From positions 35,765,001 to 35,829,000 of the forward strand of contig JBANSL010000001.1 of NCBI GenBank assembly GCA_037127255.1: DNA of 64,000 bases, written 5' to 3'. Every line of letters starts with the position of its first letter. Position 1 is the first letter of the stretch. The DNA comes from Persicaria tinctoria (lineage: Eukaryota > Streptophyta > Magnoliopsida > Caryophyllales > Polygonaceae). A program made the position numbers and the translations under genes. Positions 25,128 through 36,200 of the stretch are shown here, piece after piece. A model generated the notes under the pieces. It was not told the origin of the DNA and made no database searches. It saw nothing but the letters and a program-made list of their open reading frames with translations.

Positions 25128-28100
25128 AGTTGCTGATTCGGGAGAATATAGCTCCAATCGGATTCCTGACGCAGAGCAAGCTCTAGCGTCCTAGGACTTA
25201 ACGAAATTGTTGATCCCGGAGACTATGGCTCCAACCGGAATCCCGGCGCGGTGCAAGCTCCAACGTCCTGGGACTTAACGAAGTTGCTGATTCGGGAGAA
25301 TATAGCTCCAATCGGATTCCCGACGCAGAGCGAGCTCCAGCGTTCTGCGTCTTAACTAAGTTGTTGATCCGGGAGACTAGAGCTCCAACCGGACTCCCGA
25401 CGCGGAGCAAGTTCTAGCGTCCTAGGACTTAACGAAGTTGTTGATCCGGGAGACTAGAGGTCCAACCGGATTCCCGACGAGGAGCGAGCTCTAGCGTTCT
25501 GAAGTTGTTGATACGGGAGACTAGAGCTCCAACCGGACTCCCGTCGCGGAGCAAGCTCCTGCGTCCTAGGACTTAACGAAGTCGTTGATCCGGGAGACTA
25601 GAGCTCTAACCGGATTCCCGATGCGGAGCCAGCTCCAGCGTCCGGGGTCTTAACGAAGTTGTTGATCCGGGAGAGTAGATCTCCAACCGGATTCCTGACG
25701 CGGAGCAAGCTTTAGCGTCCTGGGTCTTAACGAAGTTGTTGATTTGAGAGACTAGAGCTCCAACCGGATTCCCGACGTGGAGCGGGCTCTAGCGTCCTGG
25801 GTTTTAATGAAGTTGTTGATCCGACAGATAAAGCTCCAACCGGATTCCCGACGTGGAGCAAGCTCCAGCGTCTTGGGACTTAACGAAATTGTTGATCAGG
25901 GAGACTAGGGCTCCAACCGGAATCCCGGCGCGGTGCAAGCTCTAGCGTCCTGGGACTTAACGAAGTTGCTGATTCGGGAGAATATAGCTCCAATCGGAAT
26001 CCCGACGCGGAGCAAGCTCTAGCGTCCTGGGACTTAACGAAGTTGTTGATCCGGGAGACTAGAGGTCCAACCGGATTCCCGACGAGGAGCGAGCTCTAGC
26101 GTTCTGAAGTTGTTGATATGGGAGACTAGAGCTCCAACCGGACTCCCGTCGCGGAGCAAGCTCCTGCGTCCTGGGACTTAACGAAGTTGTTGATCCGGGA
26201 GACTAGAGCTCCAACCGGATTCCCGACAAGGAGCAAGTTCTAGCGTCCTGGGACTTAACAAAGTTGTTGATCCGGTAGACTAGAGCTCTAACCGGATTCC
26301 CGATGCGGAGCCAGCTCCAGCGTCCGGGGTCTTAACGAAGTTGTTGATCCGGGAGAGTAGATCTCCAACCGGATTCCCGACGCGGAGCAAGCTTTAGCGT
26401 CCTGGGTCTTAACGAAGTTGTTGATTTGAGAGACTAGAGCTCCAACCGGATTCCCGACGTGGAGCGAGCTCCAGCGTCCTGGGTCTTAACGAATTTGTTG
26501 ATCAGACAGACTAGAGCTCCAACCGGATTCTCGATGTGTAGCAAGCTCCAGCGTCCTGGGACTTAACTAAATTGTTGATCCGGGAGACTAGGGCTCCAAC
26601 CGGATTCCCGACGTGGACCAAACTCCAGCGTACTGGGAGTTAACAAAGGTGCTGAGCCGGGAGACTAGAGCTCCAATCGGATTACCGACGCGGAGCAAGC
26701 TCCAGCGTCCTGGGTCTTAATGAAGTTGTTGATCCGGGAGACTAGAGCTCCTACCGAATTCTCGACGCGGAGCCAGCTCCTGCGTCCGGGGACTTAACGA
26801 AGTTGTTTATCCGAGAGAGTAGAGCTCCAATCGGATTCCCGATACGGAGCAAGTTGCAGCGTCCTGGGTCTTAACGAAGTTGTTGATCTGAGAGACTAGA
26901 GCTCCAACCGGATTCCCGACGTGGAGCGAGCTCCAGCGTCCTGGGTCTTAACGAAGTTGTTGATCCGACAGATAAAGCTCCAACCGGATTCCTGACGCGG
27001 AGCAAGCTCCAGCGTCCTGGGACTTAACGAAATTGTTGATCCGGGAGACTAGGGCTCCAACCGGAATCCCGGTGCGGTGCATGCTCCAACGTCCTGGGAC
27101 TTAACGAAGTTGCTGATTCGGGAGAATATAGCTCCAATCGGATTCCCGACGCGGAGCAAGCTCCAGCGTCCTGGGACTTAACGAAGTTGTTGATCCGGGA
27201 GACTAGAGCTCCAACCGGATTCCCGACGCGGAGCGAGCTCCAGCGTCCTGGGACTTAACGAAGTTGCTGATTCGGGAGAATATAGCTCCAATCGGAATCC
27301 CGATGCGGAGCAAGCTCCAGCGTCCTGGGACTTAACGAAGTTGTTGATCCGGGAGACTAGAGGTCCAACCGGATTCCCGACGAGGAGCGAGCTCTAGCGT
27401 TCTTAAGTTGTTGATATGGGAGACTAGAGCTCCAACCGGACTCCTGTCGCGGAGCAAGCTCCTGCGTCCTGGGACTTAACGAAGTCGTTGATCCGGGAGA
27501 CTAGAGCTCCAACCGGATTCCCGACAAGGAGCGAGCTCCAGCGTTCTGAGTCTTAACGAAGTTGTTGATCCGGGAGACTAGAGCTCCAACCGAATTCCCA
27601 ACAAGGAGCGAGCTCCAGCGTTCTGAGTTTTAACGAAGTTGTTGATCCGGGAGACTAGAGCTCCAACCGGACTCCCATTGCGGAGCAACCTCTAGCGTCC
27701 TGGGACTTAACAAAGTTGTTGATCCGGGAGACTAGAGCTCTAACCGGATTCCCGATGCGGAGCCAGCTCCAGCAACCGGGGTCTTAACGAAGTTGTTGAT
27801 CCGGGAGAGTAGATCTCCAACCGGAATCCCGACGTGGAGCGAGCTCCAGCGTCCTGGGTCTTAACGAATTTGTTGATCAGACAGACTAGAGCTCCAACCG
27901 GATTCTCGATGTGTAGCAAGCTCCAGCGTCCTGGGACTTAACTAAATTGTTGATCCGGGAGACTAGGGCTCCAACCGGATTCCCGACGTGGACCAAGCTC
28001 CAGCGTCCTGGGAGTTAACAAAGTTGTTGAGCCGGGCGACTAGAGCTCCAATCGGATTACCGACGCGGAGCAAGCTCCAGCGTTCTGGGTCTTAATGAAT

Positions 28101-29286
28101 TTGTTGATCCGGGAGACTAGAGCTCCTACCGAATTCTCGACGCGGAGCCAGCTCCTGCGTCCGGAGTCTTAACGAAGTTGTTTATCCGAGAGAGTAGAGC
28201 TCCAATCGGATTCCCGATACGGAGCAAGTTGCAGCGTCCTGGGTCTTAACGAAGTTGTTGATCTGAGAGACTAGAGCTCCAACCGGATTCCCGACGTGGA
28301 GCGAGCTCCAGCGTCCTGGGTCTTAACGAAGTTGTTGATCCGACAGATAAAGCTCCAACCGGATTCCTGACGCGGAGCAAGCTCCAACGTCCTGGGACTT
28401 AACGAAATTGTTGATCCGGGAGACTAGGGCTCCAACCGGAATCCCGGTGCGGTGCATGCTCCAACGTCCTGGGACTTAACGAAGTTGCTGATTCGGGAGA
28501 ATATAGCTCCAATCGGATTCCCGGCGCGGAGCAAGCTCCAGCGTCCTGGGACTTAACGAAGTTGTTGATCCGGGAGACTAGAGCTCCAACCGGATTCCCG
28601 ACGCGGAGCGAGCTCCAGCGTCCTGGGACTTAACGAAGTTGCTGATTCGGGAGAATACAGCTCGAATCGGAATCCCGATGCGGAGCAAGCTCCAGCGTCC
28701 TGGGACTTAACGAAGTTGTTGATCCGGGAGACTAGAGGTCCAACCGGATTCCCGACGAGGAGCGAGCTCTAGCGTTCTGAAGTTGTTGATATGGGAGACT
28801 AGAGCTCCAACCGGACTCCCGTCGCGGAGCAAGCTCCTGCGTCCTGGGACTTAACGAAGTCGTTGATCCGGGAGACTAGAGCTCCAACCGGATTCCCGAC
28901 AAGGAGCGAGCTCCAGCGTTCTGAGTCTTAACGAAGTTGTTGATCCGGGAGACTAGAGCTCCAACCGAATTCCCAACAAGGAGCGAGCTCCAGCGTTCTG
29001 AGTTTTAACGAAGTTGTTGATCCGGGAGACTAGAGCTCCAACCGGACTCCCATTGCGGAGCAAACTCTAGCGTCCTGGGACTTAACAAAGTTGTTGATCC
29101 GGGAGACTAGAAATCTAACCGGATTCCCGATGCGGAGCCAGCTCCAGCAACCGGGGTCTTAACGAAGTTGTTGATCCGGGAGAGTAGATCTCCAACCGGA
29201 ATCCCGACGTGGAGCGAGCTCCAGCGTCCTGGGTCTTAACGAATTTGTTGATCAGACAGACTAGAGCTCCAACCGGATTCTCGATG
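25128..29286. repeat. Higher-order repeat, 1375-bp period
   Basis: The marker CAGACAGACTAG is at 26503, 27878 and 29253, and GGTGCGGTGCATGC at 27071 recurs at 28446. All shifts are 1375 bp. The unit is 18 monomers, 16 x 77 + 76 + 67. It shares monomer types with the 1750-bp family (GATGTGTAGC, GGTGCATGC, GATACGGAGC), so the two are related units that differ by five monomers. The right end is cut by element A. The left end is approximate. Confidence 0.8.
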
Positions 29287-29610
29287 CCCGATTCCGTTTC
29301 TGCGAAGGTAAGCCAAGGTATGGATCTTTCTTCTCCTATTTCCATTAAAGATTTATCTATACATGGGAGAGGTTTGCCTTGGTATGTGCGATTGTGCAGG
29401 ATTTCCAATGACGAGCCTAAGGAGTATGAAGTTGGAGACAAGCTCTATGTCTCTAAGTCAAAGGATCATTGGTTTCCAAACAAATTCAACAAGAGGCGGA
29501 TGGGACCGTTTGTGGTGAACAAGATCCATTCTGGAGGATTACAGCTGATGGACAAGAATGGAGTCTTATTTGAGGCCCAGGCTACATGGGCTCTGCAGAT
29601 GCCACCTTGA
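29284..29610 (+). pseudogene. Integrase C-terminal fragment of element A
   Basis: An open frame of 108 codons is homologous to 57251-57575 in element B. It carries the GPF/Y-type module of Ty3/gypsy integrases: a VGDKLYV strand, then a FPNKFNKRRMGPFVV stretch with the conserved GPF, then a GGLQLMDKNG strand. The DNA-binding zinc finger and the DDE catalytic core are absent, so it cannot be an active integrase. The ATG at 29284-29286 is made by the satellite-element junction itself. The frame is also open upstream through satellite from a GTG at 29209. Unlike the copy in B it has no internal stop. It ends at TGA 29608-29610 in a conserved ALQMPP end. It is a remnant, not a likely functional gene. 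Confidence 0.8.
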
Positions 29611-31077
29611 GCATTAATGAAAGTCGGCCTAGCGACTCTAAAATCTAGAGCATGTACATAGACTTTTTAGGACATTTGAGACTTTGTTTTTTGTTTTTGG
29701 TTTTTGTTGTTTCTATTGTTGGTATATGTCTTCTACTTTTCAGGTCCATGGATAGAACCAAGATATAGACTTACTCGGACTAGGAGGTGCTCCATTCAAA
29801 ATTTTGCAGCTCTGCACACATTTCTTGTGAGTTTCTTTCTTTACCCTTTTCCTTGTTTTTCATACAGTGAGGACACTGTAATGTTTAAGTATGTGGTGGG
29901 GGAAGGGCTTACATTATGCATATTTTCCATACTTGACATTATGTGTGCATTATTTCTTGGAATTGCTACATGGCTATTTTGGAATTCATTATTGATTTAG
30001 GTGCTTATATGCATGTTTTCCAAAATTTAAGAAAAATGACCCCCATTGAAATTTTTGAATAATGTCATGGAAGCTTATATTGGACTCGACGATACAAAAT
30101 TAGATTCATTAGAGATATAGCATGAAATTGCCTAGTAAAGGGAAGTCACAATGAAGTGCATTATTTATTAAAAACCATAAAAGGAGGTAAAATTTGAAGT
30201 TGCTTTTGACATGTTGCATGATAAGATAATGGAGGACTTTATATTTCCATATAATGCTCATTGTTAATTCCTAGCCTTACCTATGCTTATGCATCACAAA
30301 AGCCATAATATGCCTTATTTCAAATATTGCTCCACATGAACTAAATATTTGCCATTCTTTACCTTATCCGGGGATTATGTTGAGAATGATGTTACATTAT
30401 GGAGATTATTATATGGTATTTGTGTTGTTAAAAATCATTATTGGAGTTTGGAAGGAAAGTGTTTGAAATATATGGAAAATTTAATGAGTGAAAGAAAATC
30501 CAATCACCTCAGGAGATAAAGGTAGATTGACCCTGCTCTCTGAGATAATAGTTTGGAGAGTTGGGACGCTTTGTTAGGAGTCCAAAGCACTAAGTATCCG
30601 GGGCCATTCATGACACCCATGTTTGCGACTCGCGAGAAGGCAGTGCTGAGGTTAGAGAGGTAAAAGCATTATTATGAATAAAAGCATTATGAAAGGTGAT
30701 GGATCAAATGGAGAAGGAATGTGGAAATTCAATTTGGAAATACTCCATTTCCCCGGATCAAAAGCACCACATGGCAAAAAAATTGCCCACCTTTAGCCTT
30801 TTACCAATCTACTCCTTGTTGAGCTTAAATTAAAGTCCTCTTGATTATTAATGCTTTGTCACTTATGAATGTTTTTGCATAACCCTCCTTTTGTGAGTAG
30901 ATGTTGCTTTTTAAATTGCACATGCATGGATCTGTGACATAAGTACCTTTTCGAGGATGGTAATTGATTGCAGGGGACATATGAGAATGAATCTAAGATG
31001 TTGAGAGTTTGAATTCTTCCCCTGAATGACAAATAAAAGTATTGCTTGAGGACAAGCAAGCTTAAGTATAGGGTGTT
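29611..31077 (+). other. Noncoding region between integrase remnant and 3' LTR of element A
   Basis: This AT-rich stretch of about 1.47 kb corresponds to 57576-59030 in element B with the same order throughout. It occupies the place where Athila elements often carry an env-like ORF, but no open frame of such size is present. It contains a hairpin-like AGTCGGCCTAGCGACT at 29622-29637, a purine-rich AAGTATGTGGTGGGGGAAGG at 29887-29906 that resembles a polypurine tract, and a conserved GAGGACAAGCAAGCTTAAG just before the LTR. Confidence 0.75.
29622..29637 (+). other. Short inverted repeat after pol, element A
   Basis: AGTCGGCCTAGCGACT has perfect 5-base arms (AGTCG/CGACT) around a GCCTAG loop, 11 bases past the integrase stop. 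It is identical in element B at 57587-57602. Conservation in both copies suggests an RNA element, but the arms are short. Confidence 0.4.
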
Positions 31078-31462
31078 TGTTGTGAGCCTAATTTCCCATG
31101 TTTTACACTTAATTTTATATCGATTTCTGCATACATTGCATACATTTGGGTTAGAACAATACAGAATATGTGTAGTTTACACTTATTTGCAATATATGGA
31201 GGTCTACACAAGTTTTTGTTATATTTCGCAGAAATCGGACGCATTTTGGAGCTTAAAAGGAAAGTCATGGAGAAGCCAAGAATGGTGCAGCTGGAGAGAA
31301 GGCCAATTTCCGGTTTACATCGTTCTGAATCAGGCTATGATGTCTTCATGAGATTTGTAGCCCTCGGAAAGAGCTTTCCAACGCATGGTCATATGCGTCA
31401 ATCCGACGAACGAGGACTCGGGAAAGTGCGTTTCAAGAAAAGAGCAGAAAGCTGAGAAAACT

Positions 31463-31933
31463 CTACTCGAGATCGACAAGACTCTACTCAATCTCGACGA
31501 GCCATGGTCGAGCAGACCTGGTCGAGCAGAGCTGATCGAGGACACTGAGTCAGAGATAACCCGACTCCCGGAACCCTACTCGATCTCGAGTACCCCTGGT
31601 CGAGATAGACGAGCCATCTCCGGAGTCGACGAGCTGTGCTGAGCCGAGAAGCCGAGGACGAAGACGCAGACCACCTCTACTCGACCTCGACGAGCCCTTG
31701 TCGAGATCGACGAGCGCCTGAGTCCTTGTCCGAGCCAGTCGAGCACACCAACCCGAGGAGACCTTGTCGATGACCCATTCTACTCGAGGTCGACGAGGGG
31801 TGGTCGAGATCGACGAGAGCCCAGGAGCCATGTCCGAGTCCGTCGAGCACCAGCTAGCCGAGACGACGAACCGGAGCCAAGTCGACCAAGACCTCTACTC
31901 GAGATCGACGAGCACCTTGTCGAGGTCGACTAG
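31463..31933. repeat. TCGA-N2-TCGA motif cluster in U3 of element A
   Basis: Many copies of CTCGANNTCGA or GTCGANNTCGAC occur in both orientations, often as CTCGACCTCGACGAG or GTCGAGATCGACGAG, separated by 15-40 unrelated bases. The motif includes XhoI- and SalI-type palindromes (CTCGAG, GTCGAC). The same family recurs in the LTRs, gag and linker of element B. Confidence 0.8.
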
Positions 31934-32180
31934 GACTCCAGAGGCTGTGTGACGCGGATTGATCAAGTCTACTCGGATTTGGATGGCTTGGGCGCGAAGT
32001 TGCTGAAATCTATCCGAAACTATCAAGATCTACCATGAAGAGAGAGATTCTATCCATTGAAGACATTTAGATATAATTCCTATTTTTAGATTTAATTTCC
32101 ATTATGTCTTTTATTTATCTTTTAAGCTTTTTAGATATAGATAGATATCTTCTTTCCTAGAATAGCTAGGGAAAGAAGCC

Positions 32181-32188
32181 TATAAATA
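32181..32188 (+). promoter_or_regulatory. TATA box of element A 3' LTR
   Basis: TATAAATA is followed by AGGCCCTAGGGG. It has the same context as the boxes in both LTRs of element B, so it most likely sets the U3/R boundary about 30 bases downstream. Confidence 0.75.
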
Positions 32189-33208
32189 AGGCCCTAGGGG
32201 GCTCAGTTTTATTAATTCCATCACAATTCAATTTGAGAGAGAAGGAAGTAGTTCCACAGAGTAGTTTAGGAGTTCTAAGGTTTTTAGGGTTTTGGCTTAC
32301 AGCGAAAGTTGATTGCCAAGATTGTAAAAAGCGTTGAATTTAGTTTAATGCAAGTTTCTTTCATCAAATCAATGTCTGCGATTGCGATGAGGAGCGAGTA
32401 GTCCACCCACTTCTGGGGCTGGGGTGAGCCCGACGGTGGCTACGTAAGGCGATGCGATAAAGGTCAGATTTTTATGCGATTTATCTTCTATCCCTATAAA
32501 GCATGATTCTTTTGCGAGAGTTGAAGGTGATCCTTGTTTGTGTTACTGAAGCGAAAGTGATCTTAATGCAACTTGGATTAATTATGTGAAAAAGGGTTAG
32601 TAACAATTAGGGTTTATGCGAGAGCCTCTATATGCCTATTTGTTAATGACGAAAGTTATTTGATGGAAAGCATGATCTTTTATGCCTTTATGTGTCGTTT
32701 TGTATGGTTACCGTTGTGGTGTTGAAACCCTAGCCTTGGAGGTCTTTTTATATATTGAAGTAAATTTCTGTCGAATTTCTGAATTCTGTCGAAAATCTGC
32801 GATTTCGTCTTTTGCTGTTTCTTGTCGACATAGACTAGCCCTTTGTCGATCTCGAGTTGTTCTTTGTCGAAGTCGAGTAGTGTTGGTCTAAGTCGAGTTG
32901 GTTACTTTCTGTCTTTGCTTTCGTTCTTGCTTTGCTTTATTTGCTTTTATTTCTGTCTTTTATTTGCTTTTGTCTTAGTTGCCCTTGCCGGGATTATTTG
33001 TTTCTGCTTCTGTGTTTGTTTCTGTGTTTTTCTGCTGCTGTTGTGAGAATCTGATAGCTACCTGAGAACTGCTGACGTGCTTCCTCGTGGATTCGATCCT
33101 GACTTTTCTCTTACTACAACGGGAGGAAGCCTTGTAATTATTTGCTGAGACAGGGGAGTCGTTCTAAACCATATTCTATTCTATACTTGACTAACTCCTA
33201 CAACAACA

Positions 33209-36200
33209 AAGCTCCAGCATCCTGGGACTTAAGAAAGTTGCTGATTCGGGAGAATATAGCTCCAACCGGATTCCCGACGCGGAGCAAGCTCTAGCGTCCT
33301 GGGACATAACGAAGTTGATGATCCGGGAGACTAGAGCTCCAACCGGATTCCCGACGCGGAGCGAGCTCCAAGGTTCTGCATCTTAACTAAGTTCTTGATC
33401 CAGGAGACTAGAGCTCCACCTGCACTCCCGACGCGAAGCAAGCTCTAGCGTCCTAGGACTTAACGAAGTTGTTGATCCGGGAGACTAGAGATCTAACCGG
33501 ATTCCCGACGTGGAGCGAGCTCTAGCGTTCTGAAGTTGTTGATCCGGGAGACTAGAGCTCCAACCGGACTCTCATCGTGGAGCAAGCTCCTGCGTCCTGG
33601 GACTTAACGAAGTTGTTGATCCGGGAGACTAGAGCTCCAACCGGATTCCCGACAAGGAGCGAGCTCGAGCGTCCTGGGTCTTAACGAATTTTTTGATCAG
33701 ATAGACTAGAGCTCCAACCGGATTCTCGACGCGTAGCAAGCTCCAGCGTCCTGGGACTTAACGAAATTGTTGATCCGGGAGACTAGGGTTCCAACCGGAT
33801 TCCCGACGCGGAGCAAGCTCCAGCGTCCTGGGAGTTAACAAAGTTGCTGAGCCGGGAGACTAGAGCTCCAATCGGATTCCCGACGCGGAGCAAGCTCCAG
33901 CGTCCTGGGTCTTAATAAAGTTGTTGATCCGGGAGACTAGAGCTCCAACCGAATTCTCGACGCGGAGCCAGCTCCTGCGTCCGGGGTCTTAACGAAGTTG
34001 TTTATCCAGGAGAGTAGAGCTCCTTTCGGATTCCCGATACGGAGCAAGCTGCAGCATCCTGGGTCTTAACGAAGTTGTTGATCTGAGAGACTAGAGCTCC
34101 AACCGGATTCCCGACGTGGAGCGAGCTCTAGCGTCCTGGGTCTTAACGAAATTGTTGATCCGACAGATAAGGCTCCAACCGGATTCCTGACGCGGAGCAA
34201 GCTCCGGCGTCCTGGGACTTAACGAAGTTGCTGATTCGGGAGAATATAGCTCCAACTGGATTCCCGACGCGGAGCAAGCTCCAACTTCCTGGGACTTAAC
34301 GAAGATGTTGATCCGGGAGCCTAGAGCTCAAACCGATCTCCTGGCACGGAGCAAGCTCTAGCGTGCTGGGACTTAACGAAGTTGTTTATCCGGGAGACTA
34401 GAGCTCCAACCGGATTCCCGACGCGGAGCCAGCTCCAGCGTCCGGGGTCTTAACGAAGTTGTTGATCCGGGAGAGTAGAGCTCCAACCGGATTCTCGACG
34501 CGGAGCCAGCTCCTGCGTTCTGGGTCTTAACGAAGTTGTTGATTTGAGAGACTAGAGCTCCAACCGAATTCCCGACGTGGAGCGAGCTCCAGCGTCTTGG
34601 GTCTGAACGAATTTGTTGATCAGACAGACTAGAGCTCCAACCGGATTCTCGACGCGTAGCAAGCTCCAGCATCCTCGGACTTAACGAAGTTGTTGATCCG
34701 GGAGACTAGGGCTCCAACCGGATTCCCGACGCGTAGCAAGCTCCAGAGTCCTAGGAGTTAACAAAGTTGCTGAGCCGAGAGACTAGAGCTCCAATCGGAT
34801 TCCCGACGCGGAGCAAGCTCCAGCGTCCTAGGTCTTAATGAAGTTGTTGATCTGGGAGACAAGAGCTCCAACCGAATTCTCGACGCGGAGCCAACTCCTG
34901 CGTCCGGGGTCTTAACGAAGTTGTTTATCCGGAAGAGTAGAGCTCCAATCGGATTCCCGACGCGGAGCAAGTTGCAGCGTCCTGGGTCTTAACGAAATTG
35001 TTGATTTGAGAGACTAGAGCTCCAACCGGAATCCCGACGCGATGCAAGCTCCAGCATCCTGGGACTTAAGAAAGTTGCTGATTCGGGAGAATATAGCTCC
35101 AACCGGATTCCCGACGCGGAGCAAGCTCTAGCGTCCTGGGACATAACGAAGTTGATGATCCGGGAGACTAGAGCTCCAACCGGATTCCCGACGCGGAGCG
35201 AGCTCCAAGGTTCTGCGTCTTAACTAAGTTGTTGATCCAGGAGACTAGAGCTCCACCTGCACTCCCGACGCGAAGCAAGCTCTAGCGTCCTGGGACTTAA
35301 CGAAGTTGTTGATCCGGGAGACTAGAGATCTAACCGGATTCCCGACGTGGAGCGAGCTCTAGCGTTCTGAAGTTGTTGATCCGGGAGACTAGAGCTCCAA
35401 CCAGACTCTCGTCGCGGAGCAAGCTCCTGCGTCCTGGGACTTAACGAAGTTGTTGATCCGGGAGACTAGAGCTCCAACCGGATTCCCGACAAGGAGCGAG
35501 CTCGAGCGTCCTGGGTCTTAACGAATTTTTTGATCAGATAGACTAGAGCTCCAACCGGATTGTCGACGCGTAGCAAGCTCCAGCGTCCAGGGACTTAACG
35601 AAATTGTTGATCCGGGAGACTAGGGTTCCAACCGGATTCCCGACGCGGAGCAAGCTCCAGCGTCCTGGGAGTTAACAAAGTTGCTGAGCCGGGAGACTAG
35701 AGCTCCAATCGGATTCCCGACGCGGAGCAAGCTCCAGCGTCCTGGGTCTTAATAAAGTTGTTGATCCGGGAGACTAGAGCTCCAACCGAATTCTCGACGC
35801 GGAGCCAGCTCCTGCGTCCGGGGTCTTAACGAAGTTGTTTATCCAGGAGAGTAGAGCTCCTTTCGGATTCCCGATACGGAGCAAGCTGCAGCATCCTGGG
35901 TCTTAACGAAGTTGTTGATCTGAGAGACTAGAGCTCCAACCGGATTCCCGACGTGGAGCGAGCTCTAGCGTCCTAGGTCTTAACGAAATTGTTGATCCGA
36001 CAGATAAGGCTCCAACCGGATTCCTGACGCGGAGCAAGCTCCGGCGTCCTGGGACTTAACGAAGTTGCTGATTCGGGAGAATATAGCTCCAACTGGATTC
36101 CCGACGCGGAGCAAGCTCCAACTTCCTGGGACTTAACGAAGATGTTGATCCGGGAGCCTAGAGCTCAAACCGATCTCCTGGCACGGAGCAAGCTCTAGCG

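Larger units (their letters stand above)
1..29286. repeat. 77-bp satellite array, block 1
   Basis: This is a head-to-tail tandem array with a basic monomer of 77 bp, seen for example from the spacing of TCCTGGGACTTAACG at positions 1 and 78. Each monomer carries two AGCTCC copies 29 bp apart. One is in TAGAGCTCCAACCGG and the other is in the dyad GGAGCAAGCTCC or GGAGCGAGCTCC. A segment ending GTTGTTGATCCGGGAGACTA follows. Monomers fall into recurring sequence types, such as GATCAGACAGACTAG, GATTCGGGAGAATATAG, GCCAGCTCCTGCGTCCGG and GATCCGACAGATAAAG, arranged in higher-order repeats. Length variants of 76, 67, 66 and 29 bp occur. The array runs off the left edge of the window. Short reverse-strand open frames recur because 77 is not a multiple of three, and they are not genes. 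Centromeric or pericentromeric location is plausible but not shown. Confidence 0.97.
29287..33208 (+). mobile_element. Element A: 5'-truncated Athila-like LTR retrotransposon
   Basis: This is the 3' part of an LTR retrotransposon related to element B. It holds, in order, an integrase C-terminal remnant, a noncoding stretch and a complete 3' LTR (31078-33208). The 5' LTR, gag, protease and the rest of pol are absent. Satellite is joined directly to the integrase fragment at 29285-29286. The joint shares only the two bases TG with both parents (satellite CTCGATGTGTAGC; element B GGTGCCCGATTCC), which suggests microhomology-mediated deletion. The expected 5-bp target duplication cannot be checked because the 5' end is missing. 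AAGCT at 33209-33213 would be its 3' copy. Confidence 0.93.
31078..33208 (+). repeat. 3' LTR of element A
   Basis: The LTR is 2131 bp. It starts TGTTGTGAGC and ends CAACAACA, giving the TGTTG/CAACA inverted ends also seen in element B. A TATAAATA box lies at 32181-32188. The part upstream of the TATA box (U3) is clearly diverged from element B, while the part from the TATA box to about 32760 is very similar. A cluster of TCGA-N2-TCGA motifs fills 31463-31933, and a smaller one lies at 32823-32900. Element A thus belongs to a related but distinct subfamily. Confidence 0.93.

Noticed and set aside
1..29286. CRISPR-like array of repeats and spacers
   Set aside because: The whole 77-bp unit is repeated with no unique spacers, and the retroelements are plant-type.
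29100..29286. A 5' LTR or target duplication for element A on its left side
   Set aside because: The sequence immediately left of 29286 is plain satellite. No TGTTGTGAGC start or AAGCT duplication adjoins the element, so it is truncated, not bounded.
29704..30000. Possible env-like membrane ORF downstream of the integrase remnant in element A
   Set aside because: The 98-codon frame is hydrophobic because of T-rich sequence. The collinear frame in B has different ends and no conserved start or motif. No support for an env-like gene.
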